64,000 nt of DNA, taken from assembly GCF_001315105.1 (NCBI RefSeq), contig NZ_BAZR01000004.1, positions 124,001-188,000 of the forward strand. Direction: 5' to 3'. Position numbers and translations under genes: made by a program. This DNA is from Paenibacillus sp. JCM 10914 (lineage in GTDB: Bacteria > Bacillota > Bacilli > Paenibacillales > Paenibacillaceae). The notes below the pieces were generated by a model. That model did no database searches. It was not told the DNA's origin and worked only from the letters and a program-made list of their open reading frames with translations. Every line of letters begins with the position of its first letter. Position 1 is the first letter of the stretch. Below are positions 26,408-34,867 of the stretch, piece after piece.

Positions 26408-27268
26408 TTAGATTGACGGTGTCTTGGTGTACATCAGGCCGACCGTATGCGGGCCACAATGACTGCAAATGACACAGCCAGCAGTTGAGATGCTGACTTG
26501 CCGTGCATTCGTCTTCTCCTGCAATTCCTTCTGGAGATAGCGAGCTTCATCTTCAGCCATGGTATGTACAACGATGATCAGATCGTTATCCATGTTATCC
26601 ACCTGGGCGATTGCGTTCTGAACCATCTGGTCAAGCGCTTTCTCTTTCTTCCCGCGCACTTTATAAGCAGGGGTCATGCCACCGTCAACGACTTTGATGA
26701 CCGGACGAATCTTGAGCAGACTGCCGATAATGTTCTGCATGCCGGAGCAGCGACCGCCTTTGTGTAGATATTCGAGCGTATCAATCACAAATTCGCACTC
26801 TACTTCGTTTACGGTACGGCTTAACAAATCTACGATTTGTGGTATCGAGGCACCTTCTTCTGCGGCATGAACAGCTTTCATCACCAGCAAGCCGATGCCG
26901 CTGGAGAGGTTGCGGGAGTCAAATACGGTAACTCGGCCTTCGGGCAGCTCATCGGCGGCGATACGTGCATTTTGATAGGTGGAGGACAAGTCGGAGGATA
27001 TGCTGAGGAACAGGATGTCCTCTCCTTGCTCTATAGAAGGTGAAAAGGCGGCAACGAAGTCAGATGGAGAAGGCGCTGCTGTTTTGGGCAGGCTGCCGAT
27101 CTGATCCACCTTAGCATAAAGTTGCTCGGGCGTAATATCTATGCCGTCGCGAAGGGATTCCTCTCCGAACACGACGTAAAGCGGAATGATTCCGATGTTG
27201 TATTGTTCAATCCATGATGATGGTAGGTCGCAAGTGCTATCAGCAAATATTTTTACTTTTCCAGCCAT
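26408..27268 (-). CDS. DegV family fatty acid-binding protein
   Basis: A 286-residue cytoplasmic protein of the DegV/FakB family, which holds a fatty acid for phosphorylation by FakA. Motifs: FADSTCDLPSSW at the N-terminus, TAAPSPSDF, SISSDLSSTYQNA, VFDSRNLSSGIGLLV and LEYLHKGGRCSG; the C-terminus ends in the CSHCGPHTVGL block. ATG 27268 is chosen because GGGAGATG lies just upstream; the in-frame codon at 27274 would overlap it. The gene is alone and has its own terminator. No fakA is in the window. Confidence 0.92.
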   Translation of the reverse strand: MAGKVKIFADSTCDLPSSWIEQYNIGIIPLYVVFGEESLRDGIDITPEQLYAKVDQIGSLPKTAAPSPSDFVAAFSPSIEQGEDILFLSISSDLSSTYQNARIAADELPEGRVTVFDSRNLSSGIGLLVMKAVHAAEEGASIPQIVDLLSRTVNEVECEFVIDTLEYLHKGGRCSGMQNIIGSLLKIRPVIKVVDGGMTPAYKVRGKKEKALDQMVQNAIAQVDNMDNDLIIVVHTMAEDEARYLQKELQEKTNARQVSISTAGCVICSHCGPHTVGLMYTKTPSI

Positions 27269-27442
27269 GAACATCTCCCTTTATCAACTATTTGAGTCTG
27301 TACTACTAGGATAACCTGTTTGATGCTAAAAGGGAATGCTCTTATGGGGGTGTAAGCGAATGGAAACCCATGCCTTGGGATTTATGGAAATTTGCAACCT
27401 TTATTGCGTTAGTCTCGTTTATTACGATATGGAGGTGGTTTT

Positions 27443-28327
27443 ATGGCAAAGCGTAAGCAGATGAACAAACTGATCGCCATTACAGCCACAGCAGCGTTGC
27501 TGATGGCAATCACAGCATGTGGAGACGAAGGACAAACGTCTCCGCCCCCGACCGATCCGAATCCGATAGAGGATCCGGTTACAGAACCGACTGATCCGGT
27601 GGAAGAGCCCGGTGATGAATCAATGCAAGGAACAGGAACCTATGTGGGTCAGATTGATAATAATTCGATAGAAATAGAAACCGAAGAAGGTCCAACCGCA
27701 TTCCGTTTGGGTGAAGGGATGGACGCCGTGGTTGCGGAGCTGCAAGGCAATGAATCGGTAACGTTTACTTACACAGAAGAGCCGCTGGAAGGTACCGATG
27801 GCCTGGTACATCTGATCTTGACTGATCTGAAGGTGGAAGACGGCAACAGTGGGTCGGGTGAGACCGGAAATTTGCCTCCTACCAAGGAGATTGAGCTGGA
27901 ACTGGAAGGCATGACGGAGACAAAGACAGCGGAACTTGTTGAGGCAGAGGGTTATGCCTTCTACATGTTCGATATCTATTCCTTTGATGCTGAGAACAAT
28001 AGGCTGACGATGGATGTAGATAGCGATTACTACGCTGAGATTACGAAATTACCATCAGATTATAATCTCGAGGACTTGAAGACGGAAGCAGAACAGGAGC
28101 TTGCTGAAGCCGGAAACGCCCGCGAGGCTGATGAGAATGAGCGGAAAGACTTTGAAGGTGCAGAACTTTTCATGGTGGCTCAAGGTGACGGCCTGACGAA
28201 GAAGTACATCGTGAACGAGGTTGACGGCCAGGGCTACGTGTTCCATATCAACATCCCGCAGGGAGAGCCAACAGAAGGGTTTGTACCGCATACGAATGCT
28301 TCCCTGAACTCGATTGTTAATAAATAA
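27443..28327 (+). CDS. Lipoprotein of unknown function
   Basis: A 294-residue secreted lipoprotein: a basic N-terminus, hydrophobic core LIAITATAALLMAI and lipobox ITAC (Cys near residue 28) followed by a Pro/Thr/Glu-rich linker (about residues 30-60). Residues 65-125 look like a small beta-barrel (GTYVGQIDNNSIEIETEEG). The C-terminal half is acidic, with no recognised enzymatic motif. ATG 27443 has GGAGGTGG. It is divergent from degV and monocistronic. I do not recognise the family. Confidence 0.75.
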   Translation: MAKRKQMNKLIAITATAALLMAITACGDEGQTSPPPTDPNPIEDPVTEPTDPVEEPGDESMQGTGTYVGQIDNNSIEIETEEGPTAFRLGEGMDAVVAELQGNESVTFTYTEEPLEGTDGLVHLILTDLKVEDGNSGSGETGNLPPTKEIELELEGMTETKTAELVEAEGYAFYMFDIYSFDAENNRLTMDVDSDYYAEITKLPSDYNLEDLKTEAEQELAEAGNAREADENERKDFEGAELFMVAQGDGLTKKYIVNEVDGQGYVFHINIPQGEPTEGFVPHTNASLNSIVNK

Positions 28328-28340
28328 TCATGAAGACAAT

Positions 28341-28399
28341 AAACCGCCCCTTGCGGGAATGGATGAGACTACATCTCCATTTACCATGAGGGGCGGTTT
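28341..28399. terminator. Inverted repeat between convergent genes
   Basis: AAACCGCCCC (28341-28350) pairs with GGGGCGGTTT (28390-28399) across a 39-nt loop with further pairing. It probably ends transcription from both sides. Confidence 0.7.
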
Positions 28400-28420
28400 A
28401 TGATCGATTCGGATCTCTAA

Positions 28421-29328
28421 TTACTGCGCTGCCTGAAGGTACTGCCGAATGAAATGAAGCGCCTTGTCATCGCGCTCGGTGCCTTCGCGTATCCCGGCGA
28501 ACATCTCCCTCTTATACAACGTGATATCCTCGCTGAGCGTGCTGTCCATAATGTCAACGGCATACACATGCTCCGCACCTTCCTCGGTCATGCCCTTGAT
28601 GAGTTTGTCTTGCGTCAGGAGGTCCTTGAACTCACCTTCTATCTCCGCATCCAGCAACGCACCATTCCTTGATTGCCTATCCAGTCATACGCGGTCTGAT
28701 CCATGATATAGAGGTCCGGCCGTTCCGTGGCTAGGACAAGCATGGCTTTTTGCAGCATGGCCGCGTCCTGTGGATTGTTCGAATCCAGTGGCGGTACATA
28801 GTTAATGCTAACGGTTACACGATTCCACTCCGGAAATTGCGCCAGGATGGCATCTTCTATGGGCGTAAGGTCAGGATCGTTGTCCTGATTCATATAAGTT
28901 CCGAGGAACATGACCTCCAAATCAACGGGTGGCAGATTCGCCAGACGTTCCTTCTCCGCTTGGTTGTTCACGATGCTGATGCCGATATAGATGAGTAGGC
29001 CAATGAGTGCGATTCCGCCCAGTACATGAAATTTATAATAACGGAAGAAATGATCGGTTTTCTCCGCTGTGCCAGCAAATCTCTTGTACTTGCCATAACG
29101 CTTCTGATTCATTTCTTCGAGGGATTGACGGGTTTCTTCTTCGAGAATGAATTTGTAGGCTCGCGTGATTTCGCTAAATTGTAATTCAAGTTCTTCCGTT
29201 CGATCCGGTTCCCGTCTCTGATGGGAACGGTGCTGGCGCATGAGCAAGGTGTACCGGTCATCCAATTGCGTTCTTGTTGCATCTTCCGGCAATCCTAATC
29301 GCTCATAGGCTTCTTTCATTTGGTCCAT
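28421..29328 (-). CDS. Membrane protein with degenerate J-like domain, one frameshift
   Basis: The N-terminus (MKEAYERLGLPEDATRTQLDDRYTLLMRQHR...EITRAYKFILEEE) has the helices of a DnaJ J-domain, but the HPD tripeptide that activates DnaK is missing (QHRSHQR in its place). A transmembrane helix near 100-120 (VLGGIALIGLLIYIGISIV) and an extracytoplasmic domain of about 180 residues follow. The reading frame breaks near 28655: one T missing on the minus strand (GCGTTGCTGG, expected GCGTTTGCTGG) joins GNQGMVR to LLDAEIEGEF and gives 302 residues. Function unknown; the domain layout suggests a membrane scaffold rather than a chaperone partner. Confidence 0.72.
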
Positions 29329-29527
29329 TCATGTCACCTCTTCTATACTGTGAGAGTTTCCTAGTTACCAGTATATAGTGAACAGGTGCTTGGTTACAAA
29401 CCTTTATGCCGGGTTATGTTGGAAAGGGCTGAAATTATAGACTACATTGGGTAAAGTATGAGTAGGGCCGTTTGTTTCGTAAGTATATTATGGGCAGCAA
29501 ACTTAAATATAAAGGAGAGGGTAAGGG

Positions 29528-30390
29528 ATGAATCAATCCGTAGGAATGAGTAGAGACACCGAATCAGAGTCTCGAAGATTGCTGGAGGAGATCAACAAAA
29601 CGTCTACAACGTACGGGATGAGTGCGGTCTGGTTTCTTGGACAAGAGAGCGTTGTCATAAAAGGCGGGGAGCACGTGCTCTACGTTGATCCTTACATGTC
29701 AGGAGAATTGGAGCGCAAAGCCGGCTTTCAACGTGCATTTCCGGCACCGCTTCATCCCGAGCATATCGATAATGCCGACATCGTACTGATCACACATGAG
29801 CATGATGATCATATGGATCTCGGAACGATCTCGCGATTGCCAAGCTGAATCCGCAGACGCTGTTTATCGCACCGGCCCATTGTCATGAGGCAATGTTGGG
29901 GGCTGGTGTGTCCGCTCAGCGACTGAGAGCCGCATCATGCGATCAGTGGCAGGATTTAGACGGGGTTAAGGTGATGGCTATTCCAGCTGCGCATGAGGTG
30001 CTGGACGAGCATGAGGAGCTTGGACATCGATATGTTGGATATCTGATCGAAATTGAAGGCGTCCTGCTCTATCATGCGGGGGACACGGTAGTGTACCCAG
30101 GACTGGTTGAGCGTTTGCAGGCTTATGCCATTGATATTGGCATGGTTCCGATCAATGGAGGAGATGCATTCCGCCGCAAGGACGGCATCGTTGGTAACAT
30201 GGGATTTCGCGAGGCGGCCGAGCTTGCCGCGGCAGCTGGCTTCGATTTGACGATCCCGATGCACTATGACATTTTCCCATGGAACGGGGAGAAGCCGGGG
30301 TATTTTATTGATTATTGTTATGAGAACTATCCGTACATGAGAACCAAGGTCATGGCCCGAACGGAGCGGCTGATTTACGTGAAAGATTAA
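29528..30390 (+). CDS. MBL-fold metal-dependent hydrolase (UlaG-like), one frameshift
   Basis: Cytoplasmic beta-lactamase-fold hydrolase related to L-ascorbate-6-phosphate lactonase (UlaG/YtkL type). Metal motifs: THEHDDHMD (HxHxDH), APAHCHEAML, AAHE, HAGDTVVYPG and IPMHYDIFPWN. The frame breaks at 29832-29834; one missing G (TCGCGATT, expected TCGGCGATT) restores LGTISAIAKLNPQTLFIAP and a 287-residue protein. AGGAGAGGG precedes ATG 29528. No ascorbate or sugar-acid transport genes are adjacent, so the substrate is open, though kdgK-eda lie 1 kb downstream. Confidence 0.87.
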
Positions 30391-30511
30391 CCGTTTCTCA
30401 TCATATTGTTGGTGAGTGGAATTTTTTTGAAATTAATGGTAGAGAGACCGCAATTTTTCGGTATGACAAGCATATGAATTAGACATGCCTTTATAAATGG
30501 AGATGTCGTAC

Positions 30512-31114
30512 ATGCTGTCATTTCGAAAACATGTCATTATCGTGATCGGCAGTTTCCTGATTGCGATGGGGACCAATTTTTTTCTTGTCCCGCAGAAAGT
30601 GCTGGACGGCGGTGTTATCGGCATAGCGCTTATTGCCAATTACGTATTGGACCTACATATCGGGTTTGTCATCATTCTGTGCAGTATTCCGATGTTCATC
30701 GCAGCTTGGATTCTGAACCGTGAAATATTCTATAACAGCTTGTCGGGTATGATCATCTCTTCCTTTGCGATCGATCTATTGTCTCCCTATCAAGCAGCAT
30801 TTCTGCACATCTATGCACCGGAACCGATCCCGAGCGCGATCATGGGCGGCGCTTTGATTGGGACAGGACTTGGTCTGATGCTGCGAAATGATGCCAGCAC
30901 GGGGGGGACGGATCTATTGGCGCATTTTATTACCCGTTATATCCCTCTTAATGTAGGAGTAATCATCCTGCTGATGGATGCGGTCATTATCGGAATCGGC
31001 AGCGCCATTTTGTCAGGCAATACGTTTGTCCATTCCATATTCACGATTCTCTCAGGCGGCGTCACTACGGGGCTGTGTACGATGAAGCATCGATCTCGAT
31101 CTGTCAAAACATAA
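30512..31114 (+). CDS. YitT family membrane protein, short form
   Basis: A 200-residue integral membrane protein with five hydrophobic segments (VIIVIGSFLIAMGTNFFLVP, FVIILCSIPMFIAAWIL, IISSFAIDLL, MGGALIGTGLGLMLR, VGVIILLMDAVIIGIG). The motif DASTGGTDLLA is typical of the YitT/DUF161 family. The C-terminal DUF2179 cytoplasmic domain of the longer members is absent; because the stop is followed by a clean terminator, this looks like a genuine short form. ATG 30512 behind GGAGATG is preferred over upstream starts. Physiological role unknown. Confidence 0.85.
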   Translation: MLSFRKHVIIVIGSFLIAMGTNFFLVPQKVLDGGVIGIALIANYVLDLHIGFVIILCSIPMFIAAWILNREIFYNSLSGMIISSFAIDLLSPYQAAFLHIYAPEPIPSAIMGGALIGTGLGLMLRNDASTGGTDLLAHFITRYIPLNVGVIILLMDAVIIGIGSAILSGNTFVHSIFTILSGGVTTGLCTMKHRSRSVKT

Positions 31115-31129
31115 TAATCAAACTGTAAA

Positions 31130-31162
31130 AAGGCTGTCACCCGAATGTCGGGTGACAGCCTT
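31130..31162. terminator. Bidirectional terminator between yitT-like gene and eda
   Basis: Perfect 15-bp stem: 31130-31144 (AAGGCTGTCACCCGA) with 31148-31162, triloop ATG. Confidence 0.92.
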
Positions 31163-31180
31163 AGTGTGCAGCGGTAATTC

Positions 31181-31843
31181 TTAAACCTTCGCCTGCTGGT
31201 ACGCCTCAATATAAGCAGCGGCTTTCTCGCTGATTAGATCGAAATTTCCGGTCTTCAGTGCTTCCTTGGTTAGGTCGGAGCCGATCCCGACCGCAAAGGC
31301 GCCAGCCTTGATCCATTCGTGAAGGTTGTCCAGATTCACGCCGCCTGTTGGCATAATGTTGGCTTGCGGCAGGGGACCTTTCAGCGATGGAATGACGGAA
31401 GGGGAGTACAGGTTCCCCGGGAACAGCTTGACAACATCGACTCCGAGTTCAAGGGACGCCACAATATCATGGACGGTTACGGCACCTGGCATAATCGGTA
31501 CACGATAGCGATTGCACAACATAATCGTATCCTTGTCGAATCCAGGAGAGACCACGAATTCAGCTCCAGCCAGAATCGTAATTCGGGCTGTCTCGGGATC
31601 AAGCACGGTACCGGCACCGATGATGGCATAATTATCTGCCGCCGGGTCCTTGGAAGAGTACATTTTGGACAGGGCCGTCATCGCTTCCGTCGCAAATGGC
31701 ACCGTCATCGTAATCTCGATGACCTTAATTCCGCCTGCAATGGCACGCTTCGCAATCTCAACGACCTCCTCGGGAGAATCTCCGCGCAGAACGGCGACTA
31801 CACCTGCTTGATGGATCTGTTCGATCAATTTGAGTTTGTTCAT
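31181..31843 (-). CDS. eda: KDPG/KHG aldolase
   Basis: Cleaves 2-keto-3-deoxy-6-phosphogluconate to pyruvate and glyceraldehyde 3-phosphate (also 4-hydroxy-2-oxoglutarate). The 220-residue class I aldolase shows GVVAVLRGDSPE, GGIKVIEITMTVP (catalytic Glu), IGAGTVLDPE, FVVSPGFD and the Schiff-base lysine in VVKLFPGNLYSP, plus MPTGGVNLDN. ATG 31843 sits 11 bp after AAGGAG; GTG 31855 is too close to it. It follows kdgK in the same orientation, so the pair takes keto-deoxygluconate, a product of pectin or uronate breakdown, into glycolysis. Confidence 0.94.
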   Translation of the reverse strand: MNKLKLIEQIHQAGVVAVLRGDSPEEVVEIAKRAIAGGIKVIEITMTVPFATEAMTALSKMYSSKDPAADNYAIIGAGTVLDPETARITILAGAEFVVSPGFDKDTIMLCNRYRVPIMPGAVTVHDIVASLELGVDVVKLFPGNLYSPSVIPSLKGPLPQANIMPTGGVNLDNLHEWIKAGAFAVGIGSDLTKEALKTGNFDLISEKAAAYIEAYQQAKV

Positions 31844-31919
31844 ATCTATGTACACTCCTTGTCATGGTTAAAATGAAAATATGAGAATAAATGAGATCGC
31901 TAATTTAATTTACGCCATG

Positions 31920-32882
31920 TTAACGTTCGACATGTTGGGTAATCCCGCGGTGCTGCTGCACTTCATCCCAGGTAGGAAGCGCTTCCCAATCACCGAGAGC
32001 TTGAATCACCATCGACCCGGTTAGCCCGCCAAGGGATAGTGCATCTTCTACCGACCAGCCCTTTGCGATACCGGCCAGGAAACCTGCACAAAAGCCATCT
32101 CCAGCCCCTACCGTATCCACGACGTGATTTACACGTTCAAAAGGCAGGGAGTAGGTCTTATCCTGTTGGACAATGACGTTGCTCTCGCCCATGCTTTTGA
32201 CAATACTGATCCCAGGCAGCTGACGCAACTGATCCATAATAACTTGTTCATCTTCAGTCTGGAACAGCAGTTTGCACTCGTCATATCCAGGAAGGAAATA
32301 ATCGCTGGCTGCGGCTAGCTCAAGCAAGACAGGGCGAGCTTCTTCGATTGTCCACAATTTAAGTCTTAGATTCGGATCGAAGCTGATCAGGACTCCGTGT
32401 TCCTTGCACAGTGATATGGCGCGGCGAATTGTCTCCAGACAGTTGCTGCCCAGAGCAGCCGTAATGCCTGTGAAATGAAGAATGCGAGCGCTCGCAATGT
32501 ACTCAGGATCGAGGTGATCCGGCGTCATCAGGCTTGCAGCAGAGCCTTTACGGTAATAATAAACGGAGGATTGCCCGCGCACGTTCTGCCGAAGCATAAG
32601 TCCGGTGGGCGCCTCGTCCGTCTGAGCAGCGTGACTTACATCGACCCCTTCGCCGCGAAGAGTTTTTAATATACCGGTTCCCAGCGGATCATTGCCGAGA
32701 CGGCCAAACCATCCGGACTTACAGCCAAGCCGTGCCAGTCCGATGGCCAGATTGCTCTCTGCACCGCCGAAAGATTGTGCCATGCTTCCGCCCTGGCCGA
32801 TGCCTTTTGTCCCTTCAGGGTAGAGTAATCCCATCGATTCACCGAATGTAATGACATCGATTGGTAAAGCATGTTTGTTCAT
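31920..32882 (-). CDS. kdgK: 2-keto-3-deoxygluconate kinase (PfkB family)
   Basis: ATP-dependent kinase making KDPG from keto-deoxygluconate, upstream of eda in the same operon. The 320-residue ribokinase-fold protein has FGGAESNLAIGLARLG, GRLGNDPLGTGIL, FDPNLRLKLW and the anion-hole signature DTVGAGDGFCAGFLAG with catalytic Asp. A phosphofructokinase-like alternative is less likely because of the eda neighbour. ATG 32882 follows AGAGGGGG. The pair may be fed by the YesN/YesM-linked polysaccharide systems in the region. Confidence 0.92.
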   Translation of the reverse strand: MNKHALPIDVITFGESMGLLYPEGTKGIGQGGSMAQSFGGAESNLAIGLARLGCKSGWFGRLGNDPLGTGILKTLRGEGVDVSHAAQTDEAPTGLMLRQNVRGQSSVYYYRKGSAASLMTPDHLDPEYIASARILHFTGITAALGSNCLETIRRAISLCKEHGVLISFDPNLRLKLWTIEEARPVLLELAAASDYFLPGYDECKLLFQTEDEQVIMDQLRQLPGISIVKSMGESNVIVQQDKTYSLPFERVNHVVDTVGAGDGFCAGFLAGIAKGWSVEDALSLGGLTGSMVIQALGDWEALPTWDEVQQHRGITQHVER

Positions 32883-32947
32883 TGCAGCTGCCCCCTCTTA
32901 ATCTGTTATTTAACACTTTACCTTGCCGGGGAGTATAACTCAATAAC

Positions 32948-32999
32948 GAAATAAGATAGCCTTTGGGCAATTTAATCACCCAGAAGCTATCTTTATTTC
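32948..32999. terminator. Terminator-like inverted repeat
   Basis: GAAATAAGATAGC (32948-32960) pairs with GCTATCTTTATTTC (32986-32999), with inner TGGG/CCCA pairing. It serves the minus-strand DUF1657 gene (33035-33241). Confidence 0.75.
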
Positions 33000-33034
33000 G
33001 TGCTATTAATAACCGACTAAAGGGACAAGCTATA

Positions 33035-33241
33035 TCAGAACCCTTTATACTGCGGTTCTTCCTGCTCTAATTGCTGCACTCTCTGTGCAACTTGGTCGAC
33101 GACCTGCTGGGTTTGTTGTGCAGCAGATGTGAACATATCCTTGGCTTGCTGGTTCTCCGTGGAGAGAGCGAATTGCTCGAGGCTGGCCTGCGCGCTTTTT
33201 AATGACGAGAGACAGGTTTTGACATCAGAAGCTACGGTCAT
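33035..33241 (-). CDS. DUF1657 family protein
   Basis: A 68-residue, all-helical, Gln-rich protein that matches DUF1657: TVASDVKTCLSSLKSAQASLEQFALSTEN followed by a second helix (AAQQTQQVVDQVAQRVQQL). In Bacillus such genes accompany DUF421 and SpoVA-like genes expressed in the forespore. It is divergent from a DUF421 gene 150 bp away, and the C-terminus of that protein resembles this one. AAAGGAGTG precedes the ATG. Biochemical function unknown. Confidence 0.88.
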   Translation of the reverse strand: MTVASDVKTCLSSLKSAQASLEQFALSTENQQAKDMFTSAAQQTQQVVDQVAQRVQQLEQEEPQYKGF

Positions 33242-33391
33242 TGGTTATATCACTCCTTTCGCGTAATTAATGTACGCATTTCACAGGAGATCATGCTCTG
33301 TATCATCAGGAAAATAATGGTGTAATTTCAAACCAGGTTTTTGACCATAATTTATAGAGTGAGATTTAGTGAGACATAAGGGGGTTTTCTA

Positions 33392-34252
33392 GTGCCGCAA
33401 TGGCTGGAGATCGTGTTCAGAACGCTATGCGCTGTTGTCGTGTTGTTTCTTATGACCAAAATTTTGGGTAAGCGTCAGCTCACTCAGCTATCTTTCTTTG
33501 AATACTTAACGGGGATTAGTATCGGTAACTTGGCTGCTTACATTTCGCTCGATTTGGATGCGACTTGGTTCCTGGGTCTCATCGCGCTCTCCGTATGGGT
33601 GATCTGTTCCTTAATCATCGAATTTCTGCAACTGAAAAGTAAGAAGGCGCGAGATTTCATTGATTTCAAAGCGACAGTCCTCATCAAAGACGGAAAGATA
33701 CTAGAAGATAATATGAAAAAAGAACGACTCTCGACCGATGAGTTGATGCAGCAGCTTCGTATGAAAGACGTATTCAAACTGGCGGATGTCGAGTTTGCTA
33801 TTATGGAATCCAGCGGGGAGATCAATGTCTTGCAGTCACGGGAGAATCTTCCCTTAACCCCAAAGGACCTTGGCATACAAGTTGCACCTGAGAAAGTTCC
33901 TCAGGTGGTGATCATGGACGGCGATATTTTGGACGAACCGTTACGGACCATGGGCTTTACGCAGAACTGGCTCTACGCCGAGCTTGATAAATTGGGAGCG
34001 AAGGTAGAAGACGTGTATTTTGCTCAGGTGGATACATACGGAGAGCTCACCGTCGACCTGTTAGATGACCAGATTCAGGTACCGCAGAACGAGGAACGCA
34101 AGCTGCTGTACGCGAACCTGAAGAAATGTCAGGCGGACCTGGAATTGTTCAGTCTGAGCACGAAGAGCAAGAAAGCCAAGAAGATGTATGAGTCGACCTC
34201 GCAGCAACTGGATCAAGTAATAACGGATATCGCTGCGCTGTTGAAGACTTAG
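33392..34252 (+). CDS. DUF421 membrane protein with C-terminal DUF1657-like segment
   Basis: A 286-residue protein of the YetF/YkjA/YdfS family: three N-terminal membrane helices (IVFRTLCAVVVLFLMTKILG, FFEYLTGISIGNLAAYI, LGLIALSVWVICSLIIEFL) then the conserved DUF421 cytoplasmic domain (KKERLSTDELMQQLRMKDVF, FAIMESSGEINVL). The last 55 residues (LLYANLKKCQADLELFSLSTKSKKAKKMYE) read like the separate DUF1657 protein encoded next door, suggesting a fusion. GTG 33392 follows AAGGGGG. Probably a sporulation-related membrane component; no enzymatic motif seen. Confidence 0.88.
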   Translation: MPQWLEIVFRTLCAVVVLFLMTKILGKRQLTQLSFFEYLTGISIGNLAAYISLDLDATWFLGLIALSVWVICSLIIEFLQLKSKKARDFIDFKATVLIKDGKILEDNMKKERLSTDELMQQLRMKDVFKLADVEFAIMESSGEINVLQSRENLPLTPKDLGIQVAPEKVPQVVIMDGDILDEPLRTMGFTQNWLYAELDKLGAKVEDVYFAQVDTYGELTVDLLDDQIQVPQNEERKLLYANLKKCQADLELFSLSTKSKKAKKMYESTSQQLDQVITDIAALLKT

Positions 34253-34420
34253 ATTAAGTAGTCATAATTCGAAGGCTGATCGAATAGGATATTCCTGTGT
34301 ATCAATTAGGAGCCGGTTGCCGCCGGCCCCTGTGCACAGCAGATCGCCAACAGGCGATTAATGGCTTGCTCCAACCAAACGTAAGAAATAGATTCATCTT
34401 CGGAGAGGGGTCTATTTCTT
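34241..34420 (+). ncRNA. Candidate antisense RNA convergent to the holin-like toxin gene
   Basis: TTGAAG (34241-34246), 16-bp spacer and CATAAT (34263-34268) could start an RNA near 34275. Downstream lies a compact multi-hairpin region: GGAGC...GCTCC closing a GCCGG/CCGGC hairpin, the palindrome CTGTGCACAG and ATCGCC-AACA-GGCGAT. It ends in an inverted repeat (34383-34392 with 34411-34420, AAGAAATAGA and its complement) that also covers the toxin stop codon. A transcript ending there would overlap the 3' end of the toxin mRNA, as RatA overlaps txpA. Inference only. Confidence 0.4.
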
Positions 34421-34495
34421 ATTATGGAAAGCAAGGATTGAAACGACCAGCGTAGCGAACGAAATCATCAATGCCAATGCTTCATTCACACCCAT
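34412..34495 (-). CDS. Putative holin-like toxin (27 residues)
   Basis: A very short gene from ATG 34495 to TAG 34412 with a textbook GGAGGTGAT ribosome site. The product starts with MGVNEALALMISFATLVVSI and ends HNKK: a short polar N-terminus, one hydrophobic helix and a basic tail, the pattern of the Hol_Tox family of putative holin-like toxins common in Bacillales (usual N-terminus M-x-V-x-EAL-x-LM). Such peptides are type I toxins whose mRNA is neutralised by an antisense RNA. A candidate antisense RNA and a shared terminator lie at its 3' end. Confidence 0.75.
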   Translation of the reverse strand: MGVNEALALMISFATLVVSILAFHNKK

Positions 34496-34576
34496 GCTTA
34501 TCACCTCCGCATACCTGGAGGACTGGTCTGCTGTACTATATAATATGCCAATTGCTTACAATAAAAGAACCTTTTA

Positions 34577-34592
34577 GAGGAAGCGCTTTCAC
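34577..34592. promoter_or_regulatory. Cre-like site (possible CcpA operator)
   Basis: The minus strand reads GTGAAAGCGCTTCCTC, close to the relaxed cre consensus (TGNAANCGNWNNCWW) with one mismatch. It lies about 85 bp upstream of the holin-like toxin start and 70 bp before the tauD promoter. Unproven. Confidence 0.35.
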
Positions 34593-34657
34593 AAAATATT
34601 CATAATCATGGGTTATTTCATTGAAATAACAAGTTGTTCTTAATATGGAAATAATGG

Positions 34658-34686
34658 TTGACATTTATTGGTTCCGCCCTTATCAT
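34658..34686 (+). promoter_or_regulatory. Strong promoter of the tauD leader
   Basis: TTGACA (34658-34663), 17-bp spacer, TATCAT (34681-34686). Predicted start near 34693, 175 nt before tauD. Confidence 0.7.
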
Positions 34687-34720
34687 CGATAAACAAGACA
34701 ACATGACGGCAGCGTGGTAA

Positions 34721-34824
34721 CGAATAGTTGGTTGAAGGAATCGACTGGGTCACCGGAGATTCAGTGGACTTAGCAGTAGCTAAGCCCACTGAATCTTTTT
34801 TGTTGATCTAATACCAACTATTCG
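34721..34824 (+). promoter_or_regulatory. Structured leader with enclosed terminator upstream of tauD
   Basis: CGAATAGTTGGT (34721-34732) pairs perfectly with ACCAACTATTCG (34813-34824). Inside, ATCGAC (34739-34744) can pair with GTTGAT (34802-34807), one wobble. Both enclose an intrinsic terminator, GATTCAGTGG (34758-34767) with CCACTGAATC (34786-34795) plus CTTAGC/GCTAAG and then TTTTTT. The nested architecture is that of an attenuator or an unassigned riboswitch; a small inverted-repeat element is the alternative. Confidence 0.55.
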
Positions 34825-34867
34825 CATAAGTATAATTAACTCAAACGATGAGAAGGAGTGATGTCTA

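Larger units (their letters stand above)
34496..34867. other. 372-bp intergenic region with promoters and structured leader
   Basis: No further gene seen. It holds the upstream region of the toxin gene with a cre-like site (34577-34592), then a strong plus-strand promoter (34658-34686) and a heavily base-paired leader (34721-34824) before tauD. Confidence 0.7.

Noticed and set aside
34300..34380. tRNA-like cloverleaf
   Set aside because: Several hairpins within a closing stem resemble a cloverleaf, but arm lengths, the T-loop GTTCRA and a 3' CCA-compatible acceptor do not fit.
34721..34824. Insertion-sequence or MITE ends
   Set aside because: Inverted ends are present but no clear target duplication flanks them, and a promoter and terminator fit the leader model better. 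Not excluded.
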